From Aralia elata (lineage: Eukaryota; Streptophyta; Magnoliopsida; Apiales; Araliaceae), in assembly GCA_034770075.1 (NCBI GenBank), contig CM068385.1, forward strand, positions 44,786,721-44,850,720: a stretch of 64,000 nt of DNA, in the 5' to 3' direction. Position 1 is the first letter of the stretch. Every line of letters starts with the position of its first letter. Of the stretch, positions 1-11,660 are shown one piece after another. The position numbers and the translations under genes are program-made. The notes below the pieces were generated by a model. The model saw nothing but the letters and a program-made list of their open reading frames with translations, was not told the origin of the DNA and did no database searches.

Positions 1-327
1 ACCTATTGCATAAAATAAATGCGTAGGTTCGGATACTTGCACAATAACGATTGAGTTAAGATACTTGCACAATAACGATTGAGTTAAGATACTTGCACAA
101 TAACGATTGAGTTAAGGAACTTGCACAATGTAAGAAGTTGTGTAAGTTAGAAACTTGCCTTGGTCGTTGACTACTGCTACACAATTTAATATGACTTCTT
201 TTGAAAGACCTATCAGTTATAAGATTTATCTTTCAGTCAGCCAATCATATTATACCTTATAATATCACTTCTTTATAAGTAAATTATCTAACATTCAACC
301 ACATAATCAAATATTAGACAACACATT
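1..327. other. Unassigned left flank
   Basis: There is no open reading frame of note. The first 120 bases hold a short tandem repeat and the rest is AT-rich. Repeated words of the type ACTTGCAC and GCAAGT recall the 3' part of the two Tekay-like solo LTRs in this window (near 16930-17230 and 57490-57600). It may therefore be the end of another gypsy LTR, but I cannot align it with confidence. It ends where a Copia LTR begins; the five flanking bases are ACATT. Confidence 0.4.
32..115. repeat. 28-bp tandem repeat, three copies
   Basis: Three head-to-tail copies of a 28-bp unit with the core ACTTGCACAATAACG run 32-59, 60-87 and 88-115 and look identical. A partial fourth unit (GGAACTTGCACAATG) follows. 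Near-identity implies recent expansion. Confidence 0.9.
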
Positions 328-2134
328 TGAAAGTAGTATGCACACAAGCCAATCATATTTGATATGATGTAGCATATACTTTGTAATCTTATTCGTTTGC
401 TAAAGGCATTTTACTTTATCTACATGGTGTTGTTATATTAAATGTGATAAACCCATAGTTTTGAGCAATGCTTTTAGAATCATGATGTGATCATGCTAAT
501 GAGATCTAAATTCTAGATAGCTCACAAACTAAAATCGTTCCTAATCGATGGATTACTAAAAAAGGGATTAGTGAATCCGGATAGATTAGTACATACGTTG
601 CTTGCTCTTATGAAGAGGATGATTGATCTCATAATCATTTGTCTAGAGACACTAAAGCAAGTATGTAGGTGCTTATTAGAGAATAAGTTCACTAAACGTG
701 GCTCGCTAAAGAATATCTAATGGAGTTTTACTCGCCTGTCAATAGGAATTCCTCTAGTGATAGTAGTACAAGTGATCCTTGGACTTGAGATCATCATAGT
801 ATCTTATGTGTGATGAGTTATACTTTGACATGTCCCTTAAGACCCTTAGAGTATATTAAAGGGTATGATTGGGTATAATAAGTTATACATGGAGATAGGT
901 GAATGATCAACAAAGAATCTACCACTTCTAGTAAAAGGAGTGAATGTCCTATGTGATTCAATAAATGACGACTCAGAAGTCTTTGGCCAAAGCAGAATGA
1001 AATTAGAAAGGAGTTTCTAATTTGCATTATCAGAGTTGTGCATTTGAGAATCGAAATACATATAATTAAATAAAATAAGACTTGACAGTAATTCTATGTC
1101 TTATATTTAATTGGGACATTGTGTGGTAGAAGGATTGAATTGTATGGTAACTATTCACTGAAAGGTTCTTTTGTGATTAATGTTGAAATTTATATTATTT
1201 GGAAAGTCGTTGATCGCTAAGGGGGCTTACCCTTATTGTAGAATAAATATTATTTATTTAAATAAATTAAATAGTTTAATTTATTTATTTAAATAAAATT
1301 AGAATTGTTCTAATCGATTTATTCACAACCGGTTTAATATGGAGAACCTAAAGGGTCACACCGCAAAACAAAAATATTTATTTAACAAGTAAATGGCATA
1401 ATCGTAATAATAAGTTAAGTGTATTTAATTTAATCTATGGAGATAGAATAAATTAAATAGCTTAATATTTATTATTTAATATTTTGGAAATATTAAATAT
1501 AAATTAATAAGAGGAGTCTTATTATTATTATTACTATTACTATTATTTAATTCCTAATAGGGATTGAGAATTAATTAATAGAAGTACTCTCTCATGAATT
1601 CCTAATTGGATTAGGAGTTCAATTAATTAAATGAGTTTAATTAAAATAAAAACCTTAATCCTAAATAGTTTAGGAGGGTTCCCTATATCTATAAATAAGA
1701 GGAGTCTTATAATGATTTAGGGTTAGACAGTTACACACTCTTCCATAAGAATTAGAGAGAGAGAGTACTTGTAATTTCTATAGAGATAGAAACTAGGGTT
1801 TTGCCAACACCCATCTTCTTGAACAACTATTATTCTGTGGTGGATCACCTCTAGAGGCCAAACACTTGGGTGGCTAACGTTGATCAAAGGAAAGAATTTA
1901 ATCGGTGGAATTCAAGGAGAACGCGAAGGATTTAGAGATGAACTCGTACCTGTGGAAGCATGATACTACAAGGGTATGATTCTCATACTTTATCTCTTTC
2001 GTTTAATTGATAATTGAGCACATGGATGATCATGGTGATAGTTTGTATGAAAAATTTTAAAATCCGTTTTTTATCGCGCTTCCGCACTATTTCTGTAATT
2101 TGATTGCATGTTCACGTTATATAAAAACCTAACA
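328..2134 (+). repeat. Copia LTR (truncated copy)
   Basis: It begins TGAAAGTAGTATGC and ends AACCTAACA, giving TG...CA ends. It is followed directly by a PBS. Length is 1807 bp, matching the other LTRs of the family (about 1790-1860). A short inverted repeat, ATCATAT-TTG-ATATGAT, lies near the 5' edge (352-368) and recurs in the other copies. Confidence 0.92.
1688..1699 (+). promoter_or_regulatory. TATA box of Copia LTR
   Basis: TCTATAAATAAG lies about 445 bp before the LTR end and is conserved at the same place in every LTR of the family. It marks the likely U3/R boundary region. The start site itself is not visible. Confidence 0.6.
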
Positions 2135-2148
2135 GTGGCATCAGAGCC
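2135..2148 (+). other. Primer-binding site (initiator tRNA-Met type)
   Basis: GTGGCATCAGAGCC follows the LTR. It differs by one base from the usual plant PBS TGGTATCAGAGC, which is complementary to the 3' end of initiator Met tRNA. Confidence 0.85.
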
Positions 2149-2239
2149 TAACCTTGTGCTAATTATCGATTATGATGATTCTATGTTTGTATGGGTATGC
2201 GATTGGATCGATTTTCTGGGCAACGAAAAAAATTTTGAA

Positions 2240-2385
2240 GTCTGCTACGCGGCACGGCCGCGCCGCTTCCAGTTCATTCTGGAGCGCGATCGCGCCCGAA
2301 CCCAGAAATCGTTTCTAGGTGTGCAGCGCGGCCGCGCCGCTCCTAGTTCATTTTGGAGTGCGGTCGCGCTGGTTTGCAGATTTTG
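2240..2385 (+). repeat. GC-rich NotI-like motif cluster in Copia leader
   Basis: Four GC-rich words of the form GCGCGGCCGCGC or one-base variants (near 2255, 2285, 2325 and 2360) are separated by similar spacers containing AGTTCATTCTGGAG. They stand out sharply from the AT-rich surroundings. The same block occurs in copies A (8785-8835, shortened), D (44400-44530) and E (53145-53275, minus strand). Confidence 0.8.
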
Positions 2386-2409
2386 AAAATTTTTTATTTT
2401 GATTTTATT

Positions 2410-2870
2410 TATTTTCAAATAAGATAAATGGTTTATTTTGAATTAGAATATAATTAAAATTAAAAGTTTTTTTTGAACTTGGAATTGGATTTTACGTTAA
2501 CTAGAATAAATGAGTTTATTCACATATGGAATAGGATTCCATGTTTCCTAGAATAAAGGAGTTTATTCACATATGGAATAGGATTTCATGTTTCCTTAAA
2601 AATAAAGATGTTTATTTTGATAAGGAATATGATTTAACATATTTTATTTTTCCAAGCAATTTTAAGTTAAAATAAAGGAGTTTATTTTGAACTTAAAATT
2701 GGTTTCCATTTAATTAAAATAAAGGAGTTTATTTTGATTTGAAATTTGATTAAAAATAAAGGAGTTTATTTTTATTCAAAATTGGATAAAATAAAATAAA
2801 TAAGTTTATTATGATTTAAATTTTGATTAAAATAAAGGAGTTTATTTTTGTTTCAAAATTGGATTTCTAG
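2410..2870 (+). repeat. Reiterated AAATAAA-GGAG-TTTATTT hairpin array
   Basis: About eight copies of an imperfect palindrome, arms AAATAAA/TTTATTT around GGAG or a near variant, occur with irregular 35-60 bp spacing (for example near 2505, 2555, 2605, 2665, 2720, 2755, 2785 and 2832). The spacers are dissimilar. The array recurs in A (8890-9345), D (44580-45040) and E (52690-53110, minus), and is nearly absent from B. Confidence 0.8.
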
Positions 2871-2912
2871 TAAACTTTTAATTGTCCATTAAATGATATC
2901 AATGCATATATG

Positions 2913-3083
2913 GTAATCGTTTAATTGATAATTGAGCACATGGATAATCGATAATGGTAATTGTTTAGCCCAGATACTATACATCAACTATTAAAGAGTA
3001 CGACTGTACCACTACTTTATGAATTAACATTAAGTCTTTCGTTATATAGGTCTTTATTTATGACCCGTAGGTTATATACCCAA
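2913..3083. other. Junction segment between truncated Copia and gypsy LTR
   Basis: This segment opens with a 28-bp exact copy (2918-2945) of the Copia LTR stretch at 2000-2027 (CGTTTAATTG...ATGGAT). The remainder, up to the minisatellite, matches nothing else I can see in the window. It may be the true 3' end of the gypsy LTR. No gene is visible. Confidence 0.4.
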
Positions 3084-3440
3084 TCCAGCAAACTGGATTC
3101 CAAATCCAGCAAACTAGATGGCAATCCAGCAAACTAGATGGCAATCCAGCAAACTGGATTCCAATCTAGCAAACTGGATTCCAACCTGGATTACAATCCA
3201 GCACACTGGATTCAAACTATTCAATTCAGTCAACTATTTTTGCAATCCAGCAACCTGGATTCAAACTATCTTATAATCCAGCAACCTAGATTCACTAACT
3301 TTCAATACAACAAACTAGATTCACTATTTCAGCAAACTATTTTTCAATCCAGTAACCTGGATTCGAACTAACTTATAATACAGCAAACTAGATTCACATT
3401 ATTCAATTCAGCAAGCTGGATCACACTATTCAGCAAGCTG
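3084..3440. repeat. Degenerate minisatellite, AATCCAGC-GCTGGATT type
   Basis: More than a dozen variants of CAATCCAGCAAACTGGATTC, with unit spacing of about 20-35 bp, include AATTCAGCAAGCTGGATC. Each unit is an imperfect palindrome (AATCCAG...CTGGATT). The right-hand part (from about 3230) is shared with 41166-41390. A related array lies at 40285-40402. Confidence 0.8.
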
Positions 3441-6080
3441 GATTAAAACAGTTTTCTATTTTATTAAATAATTCATTTAATCGATCTAAAATGCCATAAA
3501 CATTATACCTTCTCACCAATGACCAAAATTCTTATCAAAAATCTGTATGAACTATATATAAGGTTCTCAAGTCATAAAAACTCATTTTCCAAATTTTTAA
3601 CTTCACACAATTAATTAAATTCATTTATACATAACTTCATCATTTACACAAAAAATAGCAAAACAACTTCAAAATCATTTATTTTCTGGATATAGACTAT
3701 ATATAGTCCCCTTATAAAAATATATTTTTCCCGGAATTTTAAAATTCATTTATTATATTTAAATAGTCCAAAATAGCCAAATCTTGCTACATTTTTTATA
3801 AATCAAAATTGCATCAAAAAATTCTAAAATTTTCAGAGTATGTTCCTTCTATATATATATATATATATACTCCCAGTAATAATTTCATAATTTTTGGAGT
3901 TAACTACAAAGAGTTATTCAATAATACTTTTGAAAATAGTCCTTCACGATAAAATCCATAACTTTCATTCTACAAAGTCAAAAATCTTCAAATTTTTACA
4001 GGACTCACATAACTTCCCATATTATCACCCCAAAGTTTCCTAAAATTTTTAGAGTAACAAAAGTGGATGAAACTGCTCCTGAAATTGGATAGTCAACGGA
4101 CTTTAATCCAGTTTTGTTCACTACCCGGACTGTTTTGACTAAAACAGTCCATACGAATTTTGTACCAACTATTTTTGAGTTCTACCACTTGGTTTTTGTA
4201 GTTAACTTATATATCTAGCACCACTCTTTGACAGATCGTAAAAAGAGTTTACGGATCTCAAGTTATGAACTTAGAAAGTGATAAAAAGTTAGGGTTTTCT
4301 AGTTTTGTTTTAAAATATAGTTTTGTTTCTTTTCTTTTCTTAACCATCCAAGCACATCCATACACAAGTTGAACATAAACAAGCATAAAATATTATTTAA
4401 CATATAGCTTAAGGGTTTTAGACCTTAAGATCACAACTTTATACCATCAAAAATCAAATCAAACAAAAAGAAATAAACTAGGGTTTTTGTTATACCTTTT
4501 TGCTTGATTTCCTTTCCCCTTCTTCCTAGGCTTGATCATGGAACTATAAGTTTTGAAAAAAATCATTCCCTTATGCCGTGGCCTCTTCCTCTTCTCTCTC
4601 AAGATATTATTTTGGAGAAAAGGATGGATGAAAGAGAAAGAGTAGATTTTTAATTTCTATTTTCTCTCTCTCTCTAACTTGGAAGAAATGAAGATGAACA
4701 AGACTTTATTTTAATAAATCTAATACTTATAATATCTATAAATATATGAATTATATCTATATATTTTATCATCATTTGCAAGCACACCTCTTACACATTA
4801 TTAGACAACTTGGTGATGTGTTATGATTACTTTTTGTCCTTCTTTTTCCATCCTAGCAAGCAAGCTATAAAAATTCAACAACTCACCCTCCCATGTGGCC
4901 TCCATGCCGGCAGCCCTCTCCTTCATTTGTCCCATTTTCTTAGTTTTTTTTTATTGCTTTAATAACTTATTAAGTTGATCAAAATATCTATCAAGTGGGC
5001 TAGCAATTGGGCTTCAATTAAACTCCTTTTGGGCTCCCTTTTTAACTAGTTTAGGCCACTAGTTTTATAATTTTATTATTCCATGCTTGGTTACTAATTT
5101 AATAAGTGTTGGGCTAATTTAATTAGTCCACACATTAATTATCCAAGTCCATGATTAATTAAATTAGTAGCTTGGTTAATAAATTAATTAGGCTAGTCCA
5201 TTAGTTTTCCTTACTAATTGAACTATTAAAATAAATTATACATATAACACATAATTCTCATTAATCAATACCTATATTAATTAATGTAAAAAATTTATTT
5301 ACTTACTATATTCACTTTAATTGAATATTTAATTAACTTAATATCTTAACAATTGTTTAATATTAATATTCTTAGGTTAGTCCACTAATTTAAATAACTA
5401 TTAGTGGGCCCTACTTTAACTAACAATTAGTCACATACATTATTCACACAATTCATAACATATTTATCATCATTGATAAATAATTATCATACACATTGAA
5501 CCACATGTTGTACATACATGCATTCAAGTATAATCAATACTTATATTTAGTATTCAATTTTCTTTAAGAAAATAAATTCTTGTACAAACATACATCCATT
5601 TAAATATAATTATAACAATAATTGTATTAATCATTAAAATCCATAATCATAGATCAAATTAGGTTTTGATTATCCCTTTATCTTTGTCTCATTTACCATA
5701 CTTAGTCAATTTAAAATAAATTGACTAGTCTTACAAATTCATATCATAAAGGAATAATCATAGTAATAATAATAATATTAATAATCATTTCTTAAAATAT
5801 ACATTTATCCTTTAAATAATAGAGTAATCATGCATCTTTAATATAAAAATTAATTTATTAACAGAATATAATTTATAATTATCAACTATTTCTTTAATAA
5901 GAAACTTACTTGAAACCATATATGAAATAAATATATATGTACATATGTACATATTCATATTCCTTTCCTTGCACACATTCCCATACTTGCTTTAATATAT
6001 AATAAAAATAATTTTATCATAAAAAAAATTCATACGTAAAATTTCTTATTTTAATATATCGAAAATCTTGGGTTATTACA
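3084..6080 (-). repeat. 3' LTR of gypsy element (left copy)
   Basis: On the minus strand it starts TGTAATAACCCAAG at 6080, next to a polypurine tract. About 1.3 kb (3230-4537) is clearly homologous to 41166-42463 on the far side of the nest, which supports an LTR pair. The interior is AT-rich and non-coding. The left end is uncertain: the minisatellite at 3084-3440 may be its tail, or it may extend to about 2946. I did not find a clear CA terminus. Confidence 0.6.
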
Positions 6081-6093
6081 TTCACCCTCCCTT
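6081..6093 (-). other. Polypurine tract of gypsy element
   Basis: On the minus strand, AAGGGAGGGTGAA sits directly before the LTR start TGTAATAACC. Upstream is ATTCCGAGGACGGAATCC, resembling the usual pol-end context of plant Tekay/Del elements. Confidence 0.8.
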
Positions 6094-6409
6094 ATAAGGA
6101 TTCCGTCCTCGGAATCATTGTTCAACACTTACACCTATGAGGGTAAATATCATACGCATTCATATCACAAGTAGATTACGATCTAATTCAATCGAATCGA
6201 TCTTTAACTATTCGACATAAAGTTTGTCTATCTGATTATATGAAATTTGATTTCCAATAGAACTCAAATTCCTCCTTCAAAATACGTTAATAAAACGATT
6301 TATTATTAAATTATGTATTATTTATTTATTAATCTAGGTCCTTTTCTTATAGTTCCGATGTTTTCAAACGTAAACGTACCCCACGATATAAGAATAAATT
6401 ATTATCCGA
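6094..6409 (-). other. Remnant between gag break and polypurine tract
   Basis: About 300 bp of AT-rich sequence with no recognisable pol motif. It is what remains where protease to integrase (normally about 3.5 kb) should be, so the element has lost nearly the whole pol region. Confidence 0.5.
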
Positions 6410-6869
6410 ATAATACCTGTAACTCCATCCCTGGCTGCTATCGCATCTTGAACCGTCATGTTGAAGGTCCTTGCGGTTGGTTTGTTGGTCGGAGTTGGAT
6501 AAGTGATCGCCAGCTTTCCGCCGCTTTTCCCTGTGTTCGCACTTTCCCTATCTGCCCTTCTTTTCGGACATTCCCTTGCCATGTGATCAATTGATCCACA
6601 AATAAAACAACCATTGTTCTTCCTTAAATTTGGACAATTTGAAGCGATGTGTCCCTCCTGCCCATACTTATAACATACACCTTTTTCTTTCAAACACTCA
6701 CCCGAGTGATTCTTTCCACAATTTTCACATTTCTTAACCTGCTTCTTTATTCCTTCATGTTTATTACCAGAATTTCTAACATTGTTCCATTTCCTTTTTC
6801 CACTTCCACTACTTCCTTCAACCTTGACCTTATTCTTCTTTTCCTTGTTATAGAGGCTCATGGCCTCAT
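6364..6869 (-). pseudogene. gypsy gag, C-terminal zinc-knuckle part
   Basis: The minus-strand reading frame starts at the Copia A insertion point and continues the gag N-terminus found at 39507-40175. After removal of Copia A and one copy of the 5-bp target repeat the frame joins cleanly (…AEERSEAMSLYNKEK…). It contains a basic linker and three cysteine clusters: CENCGKNHSGEC, a CCHC-like CYKYGQEGHIASNC (second Cys replaced by Tyr) and CFICGSIDHMAREC. The end, KTFNMT-like (RTFNMTVQDAIAARDG), is the usual gag-protease junction of plant gypsy elements. From about 6410 the reading is foreign and stops at 6364. In a working element, gag packages RNA in virus-like particles. Confidence 0.8.
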
Positions 6870-8671
6870 TGAAAGTAGTATACACACAAGCCAATCATAT
6901 TTGATATGATGTAGCATATACTTTGTAATCTTATTCGGTTATTAAAGGCATTTTACTTTATCTACATTGTGTTGTTATATTAAATGTGATAAACCCATAG
7001 TTTTGAGCAATGCTTTTAGAATCATGATGGTGATCATGCTAATGAGATCTAAATTCTAGAACAAACTAAAATTGTTCCTAATCGATAGATTACTAAAAAG
7101 GGGATTAGTGAATCCGGATAGATTAGTATATACGTTGCTTGCTCTTATGAAGAGGATGATTGATCTCATAATCATTTGTGTGGAGACACTAAAACAAGTA
7201 TGTAGGTGCTTATTAGAGAATAAGTTCACTGAACGTAGCTCGCTAAGGAATATTTAATGGAGTTTTACTCGCCTGTCAATAGGAATTCCTCTAGTGATAG
7301 TAGTACAAGTGATCCTTGGACTTGAGATCATCATAGTATCTTGTGTGTGATAAGTTATACTTTGACATGTCCCTTAAGACCCTTAGGGTATATCAAAGGG
7401 TATGATTGGGTATAATAAGTTGTACATGGAGATAGGTGAATGGTCAACAAAGAATCTACCACTTCTGGTAAAAGGAGAGAATGTCCTATGTGATTCGATA
7501 AATGACGACTCCGAAGTCTTTGGCCAAAGCAGAATGAAATTAGAAAGGAGTTTCTAATTTACATTATCAGAGTTGTGCATTTGAGAATCGAAATACATAT
7601 AATTAAATAAAATAAGACTTGACAGTAATTCCATGTCTTATATTTAATTGTGACATTGTATGGTAGAAGGATTGAATTGTACGGTAACTATGCACTGAAA
7701 GGTTCTTTTGTGATTAATGTTGAAATCTATATTATCTAGAAAGTCGTTTATCGCTAAGGGGGCTCACCCTTATTGCAGAATAAATATTATTTATTTAAAT
7801 AAATTAAATAGTTTAATTTATTTATTTAAATAATATTAGAATTGTTCTAATCGATTTATTCACAAACGGTTTAATATGGAGAACCTAAAGGGTCACACCG
7901 CAAAAGAAAAATATTTATTTAAGAAGTAAATGGCATAATCGTAATAATAAGTTAGGTATATTTTATTTAATCTATGGAGATAGAATAAATTAAATAGCTT
8001 AATATTTATTATTTAATATTTTGGAAATATTAAATATAAATTAATAAGAAGAGTCTTATTATTATTATTACCATTACTATTATTTAATTCCTAATAGGGA
8101 TTGGAAATTAATTAATAGAAGTACTCTCTCATAAATTCCTAATTGGATTAGGAGTTTAATTAATTAAAGGAATTTAATTAAAATAAAAAACCTAATCCTA
8201 AATAGTTTAGGAGGGTTCCCTATATCTATAAATAAGAGGAGTCTTATCATGATTTGGGGTTAGACAGTTACACACTCTTCCATAAGAATTGGAGAGAGAA
8301 AGAATACTTGCAATTTCTATAGAGATAGAAACTAGGGTTTTGTCAACACCCATCTTCTTGAACAACTATTATTCCTTGGTTGATCATCTCTAGAGGCCAA
8401 ACACTTGGGTGGCTAACGTTGATCAAAGGAAGGAATTTAATTGGTGGAATTCAAGGAGAACGCGAAGGATTTGGAGGTAAACTCGTACCTGTGGAAGCAT
8501 GGTTCTACAAGGGTATGATTCTCATACTTTATCTCTTTCGTTTAATTGATAATTGAGCACATGGATGATCATAGTGATGGTTTGTATGAAAAATTTTAAA
8601 AACTGTTTTATTGCGCTTCCGCACTATTTATGTAGTTTAATTGCATGTTCGTGCTATATACAAACCTAACA
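6870..8671 (+). repeat. 5' LTR of Copia A
   Basis: Starts TGAAAGTAGTATAC, ends AACCTAACA, 1802 bp. Compared with its partner LTR it has an 8-bp deletion near 7060 (TAGCTCAC missing) and many single-base differences. It is visibly more diverged from its partner than the LTR pairs of Athila or Copia B. Confidence 0.92.
8225..8236 (+). promoter_or_regulatory. TATA box of Copia A 5' LTR
   Basis: TCTATAAATAAG, at the family-conserved position about 435 bp before the LTR end. Confidence 0.6.
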
Positions 8672-8685
8672 GTGGTATCAGAGCC
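8672..8685 (+). other. Primer-binding site of Copia A
   Basis: GTGGTATCAGAGCC directly follows the LTR and is the standard plant PBS for initiator Met tRNA. Confidence 0.92.
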
Positions 8686-10460
8686 TAACCTTGTGCTAAT
8701 TATCAATTATTATGATTTCATGTATGTATGGGTATGCGATTGGATTGATTTTCTGGGCAACGGAAAAAATTTCGAAGTCTGCTACGCGTAGCGGCCACGC
8801 CGCTTCCAGTTCATTCTAGAGCGCGGCCGCGCTCGTCTGCAGAATTTGAAATTTTTTTATTTTGATTTTATTTATTTTCAATTAAGATAAAAGGTTTATT
8901 TTCAATTGGAATATAATTAAAATTAAAAGTTTTATTTGAACTTGGAATTGGATTATAAGTTAACTAGAATAAAGGAGTTTATTCACATATGGAATAAGAT
9001 TCCATATTTCCTAAAATAAAGGAGTTTATTCACATATGGAATAGGATTCCATGTTTCCTTAAAAATAAAGATGTTTATTTTGATAAGGAATATGATTTAA
9101 CATATTTTATTTTTCCAAGCAATTTTAAGTTAAAATAAAGGAGTTTATTTTGAACTTGAAATTGGTTTCCATGTTAATTAAAATAAAGGAGTTTATTTTG
9201 ATTTGAAATTTGATTAAAAATAAAGAAGTTTATTTTTATTCAAAATTGGATAAAATAAAATAAATAAGTTTATTATGATTTAAATTTTGATTAAAATAAA
9301 GGAGTTTATTTTTGTTTCAAAATTGAATTTCTAGTAAACTTTTAATTGCCCATTAAATGATATCAATGCATATATGGAATAGTTTTATTATTCATGAGAT
9401 GAATGTTATTTATTGATACATATGGAGATATGTATGATAATAAATAGAGATTGATTATGGACTACTGACCAATGTGTGATGGGATTTATTTTAGTGGATG
9501 CTTAAATGAACGAGTTTTTATAAACGGGGTCTGCATACCTCGTCTTCTCTAGTTTTTCTTGATGTAAATTCTATCTCCCTCCTATGTACCTCCCCTTGAC
9601 TGCTGATCAAGGTTTCTATTTATTGTAAATAGTTTATATAATAGGTTTAGTTATAATTACTTGAAGAATTGGAGACAAAGGAGCAAGGAGCGCTTGAAGA
9701 CCCGTTTGTAATGGAGCCCGGGTTTAAATTTAATAGTTATATTTAAATTTTGTTCTTGCACCCTAGGTTTGACCTTTTGGTTTATTTGGTGGCTCTAGTG
9801 AACCAAACTAGAATAAAAGTCCATAATCAATCCGGGTAGAATATAGTATTATATATGTGCATGGTTACTATGTATATATTATATATTATACAACATGCTT
9901 CGCATGTTAAATAATATGACGCGTATTTTATATATATATGTGCATGCGCGCTAAACAAGATGAGATAAATAATAACAAACCCCTCAAAAAATCATATTAA
10001 GTCCTAAGCATTCAAAGATATTCGGAATATCGAACGTCGCCTTCTAGCATGGTAAAGCAATAGAGTATTAAATATATAATATGAGTTTGTTGTGCACACA
10101 CAAGGCGAGTATTAAATATTTAAGATATTCTTTTATCACATTTGATGCTTATTAAGGAATTGAACATTACTGCTTTGTTGTGCACACACAAGGGCAGTCT
10201 TTTTCTCTTCACATATATGGAAGTGCTAGGTTGGACTTAACTTAGATTATTTTAGTTCGGATGTGCACACACTTGACCATTATAATCTAAGAGGTAAAAT
10301 ACAAGGAGTTACATAGTAATGTAATTGACAACAGTTGTCTACCTATTTATTTATATATAGTTTGTTGTGGACACACAAGGCTATATACATTTGAAATGGG
10401 ATCCTTATTCTCGCTAGCAAATCTTTAATTAGATTTGTCGAACTATATTAAACGGACTGG
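8686..10460 (+). other. Copia A untranslated leader
   Basis: A long leader with no convincing gene. In order it holds a shortened GC-rich block (8785-8835), the AAATAAA/TTTATTT hairpin array (8890-9345), an AT-rich middle, and the TTGTG-CACA-CACAA motif array (10086-10380). Compared with D and B, about 190 bp around the gag start is deleted near 10446. Confidence 0.75.
10086..10380 (+). repeat. Four dispersed TTGTG-CACA-CACAA motifs
   Basis: Copies lie near 10087-10105, 10174-10193, 10257-10273 and 10361-10380. The core is TTGTTGTGCACACACAAGG; the third is ATGTGCACACACTTG and the fourth has one change (GTGGACAC). Spacing is about 85-100 bp. All carry the four-base CACA centre, whereas the equivalent copies in B and D all carry TCA. 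Confidence 0.8.
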
Positions 10461-11660
10461 TTAAGAAATTTGAGAATAGTTCTCAAGGCTGAAAAGCTAT
10501 CTTATGTCCTTAATATGTCTATCCCTGCAATGGTTGCAGACGATGCCTCTGAGGAAAAGATTGCTACTTTTAGAAACTAGTAAGATGATGCACAGTTGGC
10601 TCAATGCATCATGCTCGCATCCATGAGTAACGAGCTTCAGCGTCAGCATGAAACTATGGATGCTCCTACTGTACTCCAGAACCTTCAAGGAGTTGAAGGG
10701 TGAGGAAAGTAGGACTATTAGATATCAGATATCTAAGGAGCTTTTCCGATCTAGAATGACCGATGGCACTACAGTACAGACATATGTCCTAAAATGATCA
10801 ATCTGATTGAACAATTGGGACAACTGGGTTTTAATGGATGGAGAGTTGATCCAAGATTTGATCTTGCAATCACTTCCAGACTCTTTCTCACAAATTGTTG
10901 TGAATTTTTACATGAACAAGCTGATATGTCAGCCTGCCTGAGTTGCTTAAACATGTTGAAAACTGTAAAGAGTCACTTTCCAACCAAGAAAGACCAAGTC
11001 TTATTGGTAGATGATTCTTTCAGGAAGCGGAAGAGGGCCAAAGGATCTTCTTAAAAAAAGAACAATTCAAAGAAGGTAAATGGAAAGGCAAAAACAAAGG
11101 ACAATAAGAACAAGACTGATGCCGATAGCAAAGGAGTTTGCTTCCACTGCAATAAGCCTGGATACTAGAAAGAAAACTGTAAGGAGAATCTAACAGAGGC
11201 TAACCAGAAGAAGTTTAGTGAAGCTTCGGTTACAGATATAAGTTTGTTCATGATTAAAAATAAATCTTTCTGTAAGTCAAGGTTCTATTTGGGTATTGGA
11301 TACCGGTTGTAGTTCTCACGTATGCAATCTAATGCAGAGACTGAGTAGAAGTAGAAAGCTAAACTAAGAGTAAGTAATCTTATGTGTTGGAATGGAGCAA
11401 AGGTTGCTGCATTAACCATAGGAACTTATAGTTTAGCATTGCCTACGGGCAAGTCTATTAAGTTAATAAGTTGTTATTATGTTCCAGTTCTCATTAGAAA
11501 CATTATTACTTCCGTTGTTGGACAAGGAAGGTTCTGGTATTATATTTAAGAACAATTGTTGTTCTATTTATAATGATATTGTTTTGTTTGAAACTGGAAG
11601 ATCACTTGATGGACTTTGTAAACTTGACTTACATGAAAAATAATTTTGCAAATTGAACAA
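10461..11660 (+). pseudogene. Copia A gag-protease, decayed
   Basis: This is homologous to the gag of Copia B (30100-31045). Segments of gag are readable in different frames (for example EEKIATF, ASMSNELQRQHETMDAPT, LIEQLGQLGF). The CCHC knuckle near 11130-11175 has its Trp codon changed to TAG. A protease active-site motif, LDTGCSSHVC, is readable at about 11295-11325. The gag start region is deleted. Frameshifts and stops exclude a product. Confidence 0.8.

Larger units (their letters stand above)
328..2912 (+). mobile_element. Truncated Copia element (LTR plus leader)
   Basis: This is the 5' part of a Ty1/copia element of the same family as copies A, B, D, E and F: a complete LTR, a primer-binding site and about 760 bp of untranslated leader. 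The gag, pol and 3' LTR are missing. Homology to other copies stops near 2912, inside the leader, in the middle of the conserved block that continues in A (9361 onward) and D (45060 onward). A 28-bp piece identical to the end of this element's own LTR follows at 2918-2945. Confidence 0.88.

Noticed and set aside
32..120. Possible CRISPR-like array
   Set aside because: The 28-bp units are directly tandem with no spacers, and the DNA is from a plant nucleus.
2108..2386. 92-codon ORF across the PBS and GC-rich block (and the similar 44260-44583 and 53135-53413)
   Set aside because: It overlaps the LTR end, PBS and NotI-like words. The frame exists because the GC-rich words lack stops, and the sequence is element leader with no conserved start.
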